Below, in pieces: positions 35,708 to 44,759 of a stretch of DNA of 64,000 nt. This DNA comes from Sphingobium sp. AP49 (lineage in GTDB: Bacteria > Pseudomonadota > Alphaproteobacteria > Sphingomonadales > Sphingomonadaceae), in contig NZ_CP124576.1 in NCBI RefSeq assembly GCF_000281715.2, positions 627,501 through 691,500 of the forward strand, given 5' to 3'. The notes beneath the pieces are model-generated. The model saw only the letters and a list, made by a program, of their open reading frames with translations. It was not told the DNA's origin and ran no database searches. Position 1 is the first letter of the stretch. The number at the start of each line of letters is the position of its first letter. Made by a program: the position numbers and the translations under genes.

Positions 35708-36424
35708 ATGGCTGACGAAAACACCAACGAAGTCGTCGCACCCGTCGAGGGCGCCGAGGCGGCACCGACCGAAGGTCGTGGTCCTGGCCGTGGCCGTGGC
35801 AACCGCAGCGGCGGCGATCGCAACCGTGGCGAGCGTGGCGGCCGTGGCCGTCGCGACGACCGTCGCGGCAACCGCGATGAGGAGCAGGGCGAAGAGCTGA
35901 TCGAGAAGCTGGTTCACATCAACCGCGTCTCGAAGACCGTCAAGGGCGGTAAGCGCTTCGGTTTCGCTGCTCTGGTCGTCGTCGGCGACGGCAAGGGCCG
36001 CGCCGGTTTCGGCCATGGCAAGGCACGCGAAGTGCCTGAAGCCATCAGCAAGGCGACCGCTTCGGCCAAGAAGGCGATGGTTCGCGTTCCGCTGAAGGAA
36101 GGCCGTACCCTGCATCATGACGGTCTGGGCCATTTCGGCGCTGGCAAGGTCACCGTGCGTTCGGCTCCGGCCGGTACGGGTATCATCGCCGGTGGTCCGA
36201 TGCGCGCCGTGTTCGAAAGCCTCGGCGTCGCTGACGTCGTGACCAAGTCGAACGGCACGTCGAACCCCTACAACATGATCCGGGCGACCTTTGCCGCTCT
36301 GGGCGAACAGACCAGCCCCAAGGCAGTGGCGCAGCGTCGTGGCAAGAAGATCGCCGATCTTCTGCGTCGCGGTGGTGCCTCGGCCGAGGTTGCCCAGGCT
36401 GACGCCGAAGCGATTGCGGAGTAA
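35708..36424 (+). CDS. rpsE: 30S ribosomal protein S5 with RG-rich N-terminal extension
   Basis: Predicted protein of 238 residues. The S5 core begins at about residue 58 ([25 protein letters not shown]) and includes [12 protein letters not shown] and [13 protein letters not shown]. Before it lies an acidic segment (1-22) and an Arg/Gly-rich low-complexity stretch (about 23-56, with [20 protein letters not shown]). E. coli S5 has 167 residues, so this is a large extension resembling RGG boxes of RNA-binding proteins. S5 is at the mRNA entry site and affects accuracy. ATG 35708 has no closer alternative before the acidic segment. Confidence 0.96.
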   Translation: MADENTNEVVAPVEGAEAAPTEGRGPGRGRGNRSGGDRNRGERGGRGRRDDRRGNRDEEQGEELIEKLVHINRVSKTVKGGKRFGFAALVVVGDGKGRAGFGHGKAREVPEAISKATASAKKAMVRVPLKEGRTLHHDGLGHFGAGKVTVRSAPAGTGIIAGGPMRAVFESLGVADVVTKSNGTSNPYNMIRATFAALGEQTSPKAVAQRRGKKIADLLRRGGASAEVAQADAEAIAE

Positions 36425-36429
36425 CTGAC

Positions 36430-36609
36430 ATGGCGAAGATCAAGATCAAGCAGATCGGTTCGCCGATCCGCCGCCCCGAAGCTCAGAAGAAGATTCTGAT
36501 CGGTCTGGGCCTTGGCAAGATGCATCGCGTGGTCGAGCTGGAAGACACTGCGGAAGTCCGCGGCGCCATCAAGAAGCTCCCCCACATGGTACAGGTCGTC
36601 GAGGGCTAA
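36430..36609 (+). CDS. rpmD: 50S ribosomal protein L30
   Basis: Small 59-residue protein. It reads [20 protein letters not shown] and then [23 protein letters not shown], the L30 signature including the GLGL...H turn. L30 is a peripheral 50S protein that helps 5S rRNA region stability. It begins five bases after rpsE and is followed within 30 bases by a strong terminator, so it appears to be the last gene of the spc transcript. Confidence 0.95.
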   Translation: MAKIKIKQIGSPIRRPEAQKKILIGLGLGKMHRVVELEDTAEVRGAIKKLPHMVQVVEG

Positions 36610-36634
36610 GCCCTTTCGACCCGACGAATAAGAG

Positions 36635-36666
36635 CGAAAGAGGGGGAAACCCCTCTTTCGTTTTTT
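36635..36666 (+). terminator. Strong intrinsic terminator after rpmD
   Basis: A perfect 11-bp stem (CGAAAGAGGGG at 36635-36645 with CCCCTCTTTCG at 36650-36660) closes a GAAA tetraloop and runs straight into TTTTTT. It divides the ribosomal genes between rpmD and rplO. Confidence 0.92.
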
Positions 36667-36746
36667 CAGCGGAGGCGCTAACGGGCGCTTCCTTTAGATG
36701 ATTCCGATGGGAATCAGCGCGCCAAAAGCGAAAGCGAGTGCAACAT

Positions 36747-37280
36747 ATGAAACTGAACGAAATCAACGACAATGCCGGTGCCCGCAAGGGCCGCATGCGC
36801 GTCGGCCGCGGTATCGGCTCGGGCAAGGGCAAGACCGCCGGTCGCGGCCAGAAGGGTGCCAAGGCACGTTCGGGCGTCAGCATCAACGGCTTCGAGGGCG
36901 GTCAGATGCCGCTCCACATGCGCATTCCGAAGCGCGGCTTCAACAACATCTTCGCCAACGATTATGCGATCGTGAACCTGGGTGAAGTGCAGGTCGCGAT
37001 CGACGCCGGCAAGCTCGACGCTGCCGCCGTCATCGATCATGCCGCACTGAAGGCAGCCAACCTGGCCCGTGGTGGCAAGGATGGCGTGCGCGTTCTCGCC
37101 AAGGGTGAACTGACCGCCAAGGTCAGCTTCCTCGTCGCCGGTGCCTCGAAGAGCGCCGTCGAAGCGGTCGAGAAGGCTGGTGGCAAGCTCGACGTGATCG
37201 AGGTCGTTCCTGCTGCCGAGAAGGCCAAGGCGAAGAAGGGCACCGCCCTTGCCGCCAAGAAGGCTGCTCACAAGGCCTAA
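36747..37280 (+). CDS. rplO: 50S ribosomal protein L15
   Basis: Predicted protein of 177 residues from ATG 36747. It begins [30 protein letters not shown], the Gly/Arg-rich arm that threads into 23S rRNA, followed by [22 protein letters not shown]. The C-terminal about 25 residues ([21 protein letters not shown]) form a Lys/Ala-rich tail beyond the E. coli length. It is late in 50S assembly. A terminator lies between it and rpmD, so it needs a promoter in 36667-36746, which I could not place. Confidence 0.96.
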   Translation: MKLNEINDNAGARKGRMRVGRGIGSGKGKTAGRGQKGAKARSGVSINGFEGGQMPLHMRIPKRGFNNIFANDYAIVNLGEVQVAIDAGKLDAAAVIDHAALKAANLARGGKDGVRVLAKGELTAKVSFLVAGASKSAVEAVEKAGGKLDVIEVVPAAEKAKAKKGTALAAKKAAHKA

Positions 37281-37471
37281 GTCTCGCCCGAGACTTGCAA
37301 GCACGGCCCCGCTGCCCGATATGGGTTGGCGGGGCTATGCGTATCGGGGGGAGCAGGTTCGTCGCATCGGCGGCAACTCCCGTTCGACACGACCTTCCCG
37401 CCCCGCTAAGGGGTTAGCGATTCCGCCACGGGGCACTGGCCCCGGCAAGAATGATTTGAAGGGCAGCCACC
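37281..37471 (+). promoter_or_regulatory. Structured interval between rplO and secY
   Basis: This 191-base gap has no ORF that I can support. It starts with a tight AGTCTCG/CGAGACT hairpin right after the rplO stop and continues with GCCCCGC/GCGGGGC enclosing CCC-GATAT-GGG. Neither stem has a T run, so these are more likely leader or processing structures for secY than terminators. Confidence 0.4.
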
Positions 37472-38818
37472 ATGGCATCGAGAGCCGACCAGCTCGCATC
37501 CAACCTCAGCCTCGCGAAGTTCAGCCAGGCGACCGACCTCAAGAAGCGCCTGTGGTTCACCCTGGGCGCACTGATCGTTTTCCGCTTCCTCAGCTTCGTG
37601 CCGCTGCCGGGTATCGATCCGACCGCGCTTGCCGCATGGTCGCAAAGATCGACCGGTGGCATCCTCGACATCTTCAACACCTTTTCGGGTGGTGCATTGT
37701 CGCGCGCGAGCCTTATCACGCTGGGCATCATGCCGTACATCACGGCGTCGATCGTGGTGCAGCTGGGCGCGTCGCTGTCGCCGCAGCTCGCCGCGATCAA
37801 GAAGGAAGGCGAAAGCGGGCGCAAGAAGCTCAACCAATATACCCGTTATGGCACGGTCGCGCTGACCGCGATCCAGGGCTATGCTGCCGCCGCCAACTGG
37901 CAGGCGCAGGGCGTTGTTGTCGATCCGGGTATGCTGTTTGTGGTTTCGGCGATCATCTCGCTGATCGGCGGCACCATGTTCCTGCTGTGGCTGGGTGAAC
38001 AGATCACCTCGCGCGGTATCGGCAACGGCACTTCGCTCATCATCATGGCGGGCATCGTCGCCCAGCTGCCGGTGACGCTCAGCAACCTGTTCAAGTCGGG
38101 CAGCACAGGTGCGATCTCGGGCCTGCTGATCTTCCTGGTTCTCGTACTGGGCTTTGGCCTGATCGCGTTCATCTGTTTCATGGAACGGGCGCAGCGTCGG
38201 GTGCTGATCCAGTATCCCAAGCGCCAGACGCGTCAGGGCCTGATGCAGGCCGATCGCAGCCATCTGCCGCTGAAGGTCAATACCGCAGGCGTGATCCCGC
38301 CGATCTTCGCCAGCTCGCTGCTGCTGCTGCCGCTGACCATCTCGCAGTTCATGGGCCAGACGGTCGCCGGTGAGAGCAAGCTTGGCGATTTCGTGCTGAC
38401 CCTGAACCAGTATCTGGCGCATGGCAGTCCGGTCTATATGGCGCTTTATGGCCTGGGCATCGTCTTCTTCTGCTTCTTCTACACCGCAGTGGTGTTCAAT
38501 CCGGAAGAGACGGCCGACAATCTGAAGCGCAATGGTGGTTTCATTCCGGGCATCCGGCCGGGCAAGAACACCGAAAATTACCTGGATTATGTGCTGACGC
38601 GCATCACGGTGATTGGTGCCGCCTATCTGGCCTTCATCTGCCTGGTGCCGGAATTCGTCATCGCCCGGGCGGGAATTCCCTTCTACCTTGGTGGGACTAG
38701 CCTGCTGATCGTCGTCAATGTTACGGTCGACACCGTGACCCAGATCCAGAGCCATCTGCTGGCCCATCAATATGGGGATCTGATCAAGAAGGCGAAGCTG
38801 AAGGGGCGTCTGCGCTAA
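37472..38818 (+). CDS. secY: Preprotein translocase subunit SecY
   Basis: Predicted protein of 448 residues with ten expected membrane helices. Conserved blocks are GIMPYITASIVVQL, GIGNGTSLIIMAGI, the basic cytoplasmic loop ERAQRRVLIQYPKRQ, NTAGVIPPIFASSLL (plug/pore region) and the C-terminal GGTSLLIVVNVTVDT. SecY is the protein-conducting channel of the inner membrane; its accessory partners yajC and secDF are also in this window at 5251-8199. adk follows within 47 bases. Confidence 0.97.
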   Translation: MASRADQLASNLSLAKFSQATDLKKRLWFTLGALIVFRFLSFVPLPGIDPTALAAWSQRSTGGILDIFNTFSGGALSRASLITLGIMPYITASIVVQLGASLSPQLAAIKKEGESGRKKLNQYTRYGTVALTAIQGYAAAANWQAQGVVVDPGMLFVVSAIISLIGGTMFLLWLGEQITSRGIGNGTSLIIMAGIVAQLPVTLSNLFKSGSTGAISGLLIFLVLVLGFGLIAFICFMERAQRRVLIQYPKRQTRQGLMQADRSHLPLKVNTAGVIPPIFASSLLLLPLTISQFMGQTVAGESKLGDFVLTLNQYLAHGSPVYMALYGLGIVFFCFFYTAVVFNPEETADNLKRNGGFIPGIRPGKNTENYLDYVLTRITVIGAAYLAFICLVPEFVIARAGIPFYLGGTSLLIVVNVTVDTVTQIQSHLLAHQYGDLIKKAKLKGRLR

Positions 38819-38865
38819 AGGGCGCGCAGACCGGCGAGCGCAAGAATAAGGGGAGAATGCGCGCA

Positions 38866-39522
38866 ATGAATATCATTCTGCTTGGCCCTCCGGGCGCCGG
38901 CAAGGGCACGCAGGCCACGCGCCTGGTGGATGATCGTGGCATGGTGCAGCTGTCGACCGGAGACATGCTGCGGGCGGCGGTAAAGGCGGGCACGCCGGTC
39001 GGCCTGCAGGCCAAGGCGTTGATGGAATCGGGCTCGCTGGTCCCTGACGAGGTCGTGTCGGGCATCATCGGCGAGGCGCTGGACGCGCTGCCGGTCGATA
39101 CCGGCGTGATCTTCGACGGCTATCCGCGTACCGAGGCCCAGGCCCATTCGCTGGATACCATCCTGGCCGATCGCGGCCGCAGCCTGGATCATGTGATCGA
39201 GCTGGAAGTGAACGAGGATGCGCTGGTCGAGCGCATCACCGGGCGTTTCACCTGTGCCACCTGTGGCACGGGCTATCATGACATCTTCAAGCAGCCCAAG
39301 GTCGAAGGCACCTGCGACAAGTGCGGCGGCCATGAATTCAAGCGCCGGCCTGACGACAATGAGGAAACGGTGCGTACTCGCATGGCCGAATATCGCGCCA
39401 AGACCGCACCGATCCTGCCGATCTACGAGGCGCGCGGCATCGTGTCGCGGGTCGATGGCATGGCGGACATGAACGACGTGACTGCTGCGATCGCAGCGAT
39501 ATTGGCCGCAGCGACGGTGTGA
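38866..39522 (+). CDS. adk: Adenylate kinase, zinc-binding long form
   Basis: Predicted protein of 218 residues from ATG 38866; an ATG nine bases earlier sits too close to the GGGGAG site. P loop GPPGAGKGTQA lies near residues 7-17. FDGYPRTEAQA is the AMP-binding segment. The LID domain is of the long type and contains CATCGTGYH and CDKCGGHEF, so four Cys form a structural zinc site, as in many Gram-positive and some alphaproteobacterial enzymes. It converts ATP + AMP to two ADP. It follows secY as usual, but no rpsM follows it. Confidence 0.97.
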   Translation: MNIILLGPPGAGKGTQATRLVDDRGMVQLSTGDMLRAAVKAGTPVGLQAKALMESGSLVPDEVVSGIIGEALDALPVDTGVIFDGYPRTEAQAHSLDTILADRGRSLDHVIELEVNEDALVERITGRFTCATCGTGYHDIFKQPKVEGTCDKCGGHEFKRRPDDNEETVRTRMAEYRAKTAPILPIYEARGIVSRVDGMADMNDVTAAIAAILAAATV

Positions 39523-39556
39523 GCTAGTTTCTGCCCCGTTCAGGCGGGGAGGAAAG

Positions 39557-40105
39557 ATGCGTCGTTTCTTGACATGGATGATGGCAGGCGCCGGCATGGC
39601 GCTGGCGGTGACACCCGGACAGGGGAGGGTCACCGCCAGCAGCGATGCCGGCTTTGTCGTGGAATCGAGTGTCGATGTGCTGCTGGCGCCCCAGGCAGCC
39701 TATGCGCTGATCGCGGCACCCGATCGCTGGTGGAGCAGTGCCCACACCTATAGCGGCGACGCACGGAATTTGCGCCTGGATCCCCGCGCTGGAGGCTGCT
39801 TTTGCGAGACGTGGGGGGATGGCGAGAAGGGCGGCGGCAGTGTCGAGCACGCCCATGTCGTCTATGCCGCGCCGGGGCGGCAGTTGCGGCTGATCGGCAG
39901 CCTGGGGCCGCTGCAGGCCGATCCGGTGACGGGCATATTGGATTTTCGGCTGACGCCGGCCGGGCAGGGCACGCGCATCACCCTATCCTATGCAGTGGGT
40001 GGCTATATGCGGGGCGGGAGGCAATCGATCGCGCCAATCGTGGACAAGGTTCTGTCCGAGCAAATGGCCGGGCTGAAGCGAGTCGCGGATGCGCGTCCGC
40101 ATTGA
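39557..40105 (+). CDS. Secreted SRPBCC (START-like) domain protein
   Basis: Predicted protein of 182 residues. A signal peptide with a hydrophobic core (LTWMMAGAGMALAV) ends near residue 24. The rest fits the SRPBCC fold: VVESSVDVLLAPQAAYALIAAPDRWWSS at the start, GGCFCETWG with two close Cys in the middle strand, and a C-terminal helix VDKVLSEQMAGLKRVAD. Such proteins bind hydrophobic ligands in a deep cavity; the ligand is unknown. Export to the periplasm is unusual for this fold but common in related families. It starts 34 bases after adk behind GGGGAGGAAAG. Confidence 0.78.
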   Translation: MRRFLTWMMAGAGMALAVTPGQGRVTASSDAGFVVESSVDVLLAPQAAYALIAAPDRWWSSAHTYSGDARNLRLDPRAGGCFCETWGDGEKGGGSVEHAHVVYAAPGRQLRLIGSLGPLQADPVTGILDFRLTPAGQGTRITLSYAVGGYMRGGRQSIAPIVDKVLSEQMAGLKRVADARPH

Positions 40106-40238
40106 TGCGGACATATTCACCATATCCTGCTGGTCGAAAGTGCGATTGACGCGCGCCGAGTGATCGGAATCCGGATTTGGAGCAGGGGTTAACTACGAAA
40201 AGGGCGGATTCGTTGCTGCAATATTGCTATGCAGCATC

Positions 40239-41285
40239 ATGATCGGTACCCCATCCAAGCGCACAAGGTTAACGGAGCTGGATGCGCTGCGGGGCATCGG
40301 CGCGCTGTGCGTGCTGGTCTTTCATTATTCGACCCGCTTCCACGAGTTGTTCCCGCAGGCCAGTCATGTCCCCTTCAGCTTTCCGGGGGGCAATTACCGC
40401 GTTCTGCTGTTCTTCACCATTTCGGGCTTCGCGATCTTCTTCACCCTCGATCGCATCGGCACGGTGGCCGATTTCATCGTCAACCGCTTCGCCCGGCTCT
40501 ATCCGGCCTATCTGGTCGCGATGCTGGTCACCCTGTCGATCGAGTATCTGGCGCAGGCGACTCAGTTATTGGTCGGCCCGTTCGCGATCCTCGCCAATCT
40601 CACCATGCTCCAGGGCTTTGCCTTCATCCCGGAAGTCGATGGCGCCTATTGGACGCTGACGGTGGAGATCGCCTTCTATTTCTGTATGATATCGATCTGG
40701 AAATGGATTGGGCTCAAGCATCTGGAGCCCATGCTGGTCGCCTGGCTGGCGTTGCGCTGGCTGATGTATCTGTGGCCCGACATCGTGCCCGAACGGGTCG
40801 TGATGCTGCTGGTGCTGCGCTACACGCCCTTTTTCGTGATCGGCATGCTGGCCTACCGCATTTGGGCGGGACAACGCAGCTGGCGCCAGCAGTCACCCTA
40901 TGCCGGGCTGGCGCTGCTGTCGGTGGCGACCATGGAAACATGGGATGTGACAGTCGTCGCCTGTGTGCTGATGGCGATCTTTGCCGCGCTGATCCGCAAC
41001 CGGCTGCGCTGGCTGGCGCTGCGTCCGCTCGTCTGGATGGGCGGGATCAGCTACAGCTTCTATCTCATTCATCAGCATGTCGGCTTCGTCGTCATGCTGG
41101 AAATCGCCAAGGCGGGCTACAGCCCCTGGATCGGCTTTGCCGCCGCCTTCCTGGTCGCGCTGACATTGGGGACGTTGATCAACCGTCTGGTCGAGCGGCC
41201 CGCCGGCGAGATGATCCTGCGCTGGTGGAAGCGCCATCGCCCGGCGCCATCAGCGATCGCGGAGACCGCGCCGAGCGGCACCTGA
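40239..41285 (+). CDS. Acyltransferase family 3 membrane protein (OafA/YrhL-like)
   Basis: Predicted protein of 348 residues with about ten membrane helices. The N-terminus TRLTELDALRGIGALCVLVFHYSTRF carries the Arg and His (HYS) typical of acyltransferase-3 proteins, which transfer acetyl groups to surface glycans such as O antigen or exopolysaccharide. VDGAYWTLTVEIAFY carries the conserved W-S/T-L-x-E pattern. ISYSFYLIHQHVG is the late helix with the family SxYxxHQ pattern. The start ATG 40239 is chosen over an upstream TTG. No glycan locus is adjacent, so its target is unclear. Confidence 0.88.
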   Translation: MIGTPSKRTRLTELDALRGIGALCVLVFHYSTRFHELFPQASHVPFSFPGGNYRVLLFFTISGFAIFFTLDRIGTVADFIVNRFARLYPAYLVAMLVTLSIEYLAQATQLLVGPFAILANLTMLQGFAFIPEVDGAYWTLTVEIAFYFCMISIWKWIGLKHLEPMLVAWLALRWLMYLWPDIVPERVVMLLVLRYTPFFVIGMLAYRIWAGQRSWRQQSPYAGLALLSVATMETWDVTVVACVLMAIFAALIRNRLRWLALRPLVWMGGISYSFYLIHQHVGFVVMLEIAKAGYSPWIGFAAAFLVALTLGTLINRLVERPAGEMILRWWKRHRPAPSAIAETAPSGT

Positions 41286-41290
41286 AGGAA

Positions 41291-41322
41291 CGAGGGCATT
41301 GCCGACATCGGCAATGCCCTCG
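41291..41322. terminator. Bidirectional hairpin between convergent genes
   Basis: A perfect 15-bp stem (CGAGGGCATTGCCGA with its complement) and a two-base loop lie between the convergent acyltransferase and CsgG-like genes. T runs are weak on both sides, but position and stability support a shared terminator. Confidence 0.75.
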
Positions 41323-41334
41323 TCTTGGCCTGGC

Positions 41335-42102
41335 TTATTGCGCGACCGGGGCGGCTGCCGCCGCATTGTCCGGCAGGCCACCCAGCTGGGTCACCAATTT
41401 GGTATAGGCGTCGAGATAGGCGAGCACGATCACCTGGCCGATCTCCGTATTCTGATAGCCCCCGCCGCCGGCCCCGGCAAAGCCGCCCCACCAGCTCGCG
41501 CCGCCGCTGGCGTTGAAGCTCAAGTCGGACTTGCGGGCATAACCCTCCGTCAGCGCCTCTTCCTCGGTCGTGCGGGCATTGACGACCGAAAGCGTGACAT
41601 TGGCCTCGCTCTTCTTGACGTTGATGCCGCCGGCGAGCCGACCCCAGGTGCTGCCGCCCATGAACCCGCCCAGTACGCCGCCAAGGGAATTACCGCCACT
41701 GTTGCGGTTGGACGAGACGATGTCCGGTTCCAGGAAATAGTCCGCAGCCTTGACCTGGCCCTTGCCCAGATTGCTGCCGGCCTGCAGTTCGCCATTATCG
41801 GCCATGGCGCGTTCCATGTTGCGGTTCGCCATCGATCGGCCGCGATTGACCAGGCCGAAACAGCCCGACTGCTGGACGAAGATTTTCAGGATCGCCTCGG
41901 GGCTGCCCAGATTGAGTTCGCGCCACCACTGATTGTCGGGTTCGACGATGGCGACGGTACCCAGGCGCTTGGTGCAATGGGGAATTTCCGCCTGCTTCTT
42001 CGTCTGTTCCTGTCGGGCCGATGAGCCGGGGGCCGCCATCGCCTGCGGCAGGGGCGGCCCAAGGCAGACCGCAACTGCGGCCAACATCTTCAATACACGC
42101 AT
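41335..42102 (-). CDS. CsgG/HfaB family secreted protein
   Basis: Predicted protein of 255 residues from ATG 42102. It has a signal peptide (MRVLKMLAAVAVCLGPPLPQAMA). The mature part matches the CsgG-like fold: TVAIVEPDNQWW, SPEAILKIFVQQSGCFGLVNRGRSM, then DYFLEPDIVSSN and a later ANVTLSVVNART strand. CsgG itself is the outer-membrane pore for curli secretion and HfaB anchors the Caulobacter holdfast. There is no obvious lipobox Cys and no csgA/csgB/csgE genes nearby, so pore formation is only a possibility. The C-terminus is rich in Gly and Ala. Confidence 0.75.
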   Translation of the reverse strand: MRVLKMLAAVAVCLGPPLPQAMAAPGSSARQEQTKKQAEIPHCTKRLGTVAIVEPDNQWWRELNLGSPEAILKIFVQQSGCFGLVNRGRSMANRNMERAMADNGELQAGSNLGKGQVKAADYFLEPDIVSSNRNSGGNSLGGVLGGFMGGSTWGRLAGGINVKKSEANVTLSVVNARTTEEEALTEGYARKSDLSFNASGGASWWGGFAGAGGGGYQNTEIGQVIVLAYLDAYTKLVTQLGGLPDNAAAAAPVAQ

Positions 42103-42263
42103 CGTAAGAACCCCGTTCCTTGTCTGATCGAGAGAAAGTGGAGCGCCCCGGATATTTTCGGCGCAGCCTATCACAGCGGCAAGAAGGGGCCAAGCAAGGG
42201 GAACCGCCCCGACGCATGCGCGATCCTGCTGACATAGCCTGAAACTGCTGCTATCGGGCGCCG

Positions 42264-44072
42264 ATGACCGATCTTAGCCATATCCGTAATTTCTCGATCA
42301 TCGCCCATATCGACCATGGCAAGTCGACCCTGGCCGATCGCCTGATCCAGCGTACCGGCGGCCTGACCGACCGCGAGATGAGCGCGCAGGTACTCGACAA
42401 TATGGACATCGAGAAAGAGCGCGGCATCACGATCAAGGCGCAGACCGTGCGTCTTGATTATACCGCCAAGAATGGCGAGACCTATGAGCTCAACCTCATG
42501 GACACGCCGGGCCATGTCGACTTCGCCTATGAGGTGTCGCGCTCGCTCGCCGCGTGCGAGGGCGCGCTGCTGGTCGTCGACGCCGCGCAGGGCGTGGAAG
42601 CGCAGACGCTGGCGAACGTCTATCAGTCGATCGAGCATGATCATGAGATCGTGCCGGTGCTCAACAAGATCGACCTGCCCGCCGCGGAGCCGGAAAAGGT
42701 GCGCGCCGAGATCGAGGAAGTGATCGGCCTCGACGCATCCGAAGCGGTGCTGGCCAGCGCCAAGTCGGGCATCGGCATCGACGATATCCTGGAAGCCATC
42801 GTTACCAAGATTCCGCCGCCCAAGGGCGATCGCAACGCGCCGCTGGAAGCGATGCTGGTCGACAGCTGGTACGACCCCTATCTGGGCGTGGTCATCCTGG
42901 TGCGCGTCGTCAACGGCGTCATCAAGAAGGGCCAGGCGATCAAGTTCATGATCGGCGGCACCGAACATCTGATCGACCGGGTCGGCTGCATGCGGCCCAA
43001 GATCGAGCAACTGCCCGAACTGGCGGCGGGCGAGATCGGCTTCATCACCGCGCAGATCAAGGAAATCGCGCAGACCCGCGTGGGCGACACCATCACCACG
43101 GTCAAGAATGGCGCGACGACGCCGTTGCCAGGCTTCAAGGAAGTGCAGCCGGTGGTGTTCTGCGGCCTGTTCCCGGTCGACGCCAATGATTTCGACAAGC
43201 TGCGCGACAGCATCTCCAAGCTGCGGCTCAACGACGCCTCGTTCAGCTTCGAGATGGAGAGCAGCGCCGCGCTCGGCTTCGGCTTCCGCTGCGGCTTCCT
43301 GGGCCTCCTCCATCTGGAGATCATTCAGGAACGGCTGACCCGCGAATATGACCTCGATCTCATCACCACCGCGCCGTCGGTCGTCTACAAGATCCAGCTG
43401 ACCTATGGCGCGGGCGAGATCGAGCTGCACAATCCGGCCGACATGCCCGACCCCACCAAGATCGACGAGATCGAGGAACCCTGGATCGAGGCGGTGATCT
43501 ACTGCCCGGACGAATATCTGGGCAGCATCCTGAAGCTGTGCCAGGACCGGCGTGGCATCCAGAAGAATCTGACCTATGTCGGCGGCCGCGCGCAGGTGAC
43601 CTATGAACTGCCGCTCAACGAAGTGGTGTTCGATTTCTATGATCGATTGAAGTCGATCAGCCGGGGCTATGCCAGCTTCGACTATCACCAGATCGGCTAT
43701 CGATCGGGCGATCTGGTCAAGATGAGCATCATGGTCAATTCGGAGCCGGTCGATGCGCTGAGCATGATCGTCCATCGCGGCACCGCCGAATCGCGCGGCC
43801 GCGGCATGTGCGAGCGGCTGAAGGATCTGATTCCCCGCCATCTGTTCAAGATTCCGATCCAGGCGGCGATCGGCGGCAAGGTGATCGCGCGCGAGACGAT
43901 CGCGGCGATGCGCAAGGACGTGACGGCGAAATGCTATGGCGGCGACATCAGCCGCAAGAAGAAGCTGCTCGACAAGCAGAAGGAAGGCAAGAAGCGGATG
44001 CGCGAATATGGCAGCGTCCAGATTCCGCAGGAAGCCTTCATCGCCGCGCTGCGGATGGGCGACGAAAGCTGA
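42264..44072 (+). CDS. lepA: Elongation factor 4 (LepA)
   Basis: Predicted protein of 602 residues. GTPase motifs: [37 protein letters not shown] and NKIDLPAA. After EF-G-like domains II, III and V it has the LepA-specific C-terminal domain, with [22 protein letters not shown] and [15 protein letters not shown]. It is a ribosome-associated GTPase that helps initiation and 30S maturation, with effects under stress. It is transcribed alone or with the small gene five bases downstream. Confidence 0.97.
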   Translation: MTDLSHIRNFSIIAHIDHGKSTLADRLIQRTGGLTDREMSAQVLDNMDIEKERGITIKAQTVRLDYTAKNGETYELNLMDTPGHVDFAYEVSRSLAACEGALLVVDAAQGVEAQTLANVYQSIEHDHEIVPVLNKIDLPAAEPEKVRAEIEEVIGLDASEAVLASAKSGIGIDDILEAIVTKIPPPKGDRNAPLEAMLVDSWYDPYLGVVILVRVVNGVIKKGQAIKFMIGGTEHLIDRVGCMRPKIEQLPELAAGEIGFITAQIKEIAQTRVGDTITTVKNGATTPLPGFKEVQPVVFCGLFPVDANDFDKLRDSISKLRLNDASFSFEMESSAALGFGFRCGFLGLLHLEIIQERLTREYDLDLITTAPSVVYKIQLTYGAGEIELHNPADMPDPTKIDEIEEPWIEAVIYCPDEYLGSILKLCQDRRGIQKNLTYVGGRAQVTYELPLNEVVFDFYDRLKSISRGYASFDYHQIGYRSGDLVKMSIMVNSEPVDALSMIVHRGTAESRGRGMCERLKDLIPRHLFKIPIQAAIGGKVIARETIAAMRKDVTAKCYGGDISRKKKLLDKQKEGKKRMREYGSVQIPQEAFIAALRMGDES

Positions 44073-44076
44073 TCCG

Positions 44077-44562
44077 ATGGGCGACCGCTGCGTACCGATT
44101 GCGGGGCGGGTCGCACAGATAGAGCGGGCTGCCGCCTTCCTGGCGAACGGCATGTCGCTGGATCGCTGTCCCATCGCCGCTGTTCGACGGCGCGACGCCA
44201 TGTCGGCCCGGCTGATCGGCAATGGGCTGCGGGAACTGGATCTGTTCCTGACCGACCTGATCGTCGAGGCGGGCCGAATTGATCGGCTGGGGGCGGCGGC
44301 GGGGCACGACCCTGGCGTGCATCCGGGACGGCGGATTTACAGCGCGGCTGAGGCCTGGCGCCGTACCGGCCCACAGTTGGGGCTGGCCGGCGACAGGCGC
44401 GCGCGCCTGCGCCAAATGCGCGCGGCCCAGAACCGGCATTGTTTCGGCCAATTGCGGGATGCGGGGTCCGAAACCGCGATGCAGCGTGCCTGCGCGGATT
44501 ATGCGCGGCTGGCCGGCGAAGTGCTGACCGCCTTGCAGGGGAAACTGGCGCAACGACTCTGA
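44077..44562 (+). CDS. Hypothetical helical protein downstream of lepA
   Basis: I do not recognise this 161-residue protein. It has no signal peptide or membrane segment and is predicted mostly helical and basic, with LRELDLFLTDLIVEAGRIDRLG and a C-terminal MQRACADYARLAGEVLTALQG. The ATG is four bases after the lepA stop, so co-translation is likely. Codon bias is like its neighbours and the frame is clean, which supports a real gene. Function is unknown. Confidence 0.6.
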   Translation: MGDRCVPIAGRVAQIERAAAFLANGMSLDRCPIAAVRRRDAMSARLIGNGLRELDLFLTDLIVEAGRIDRLGAAAGHDPGVHPGRRIYSAAEAWRRTGPQLGLAGDRRARLRQMRAAQNRHCFGQLRDAGSETAMQRACADYARLAGEVLTALQGKLAQRL

Positions 44563-44759
44563 CGGGGCAGTGGGGCGGTCATCCCGGCACATAGGGGTTT
44601 CCACGCAGTTCCGCGCGACGACCATCATGCTAGGGCAGGGCACCCGATGCGGGCTCGCCCGTTATTGGCCTGTCATCGCAAAGCCCGGCGCGTGTCCAGC
44701 GGTGCCGAACAGGCGTCGTCGGGCGCCTCTCCGCTGCTCCAGCCATCCGAGGAGTCCCC

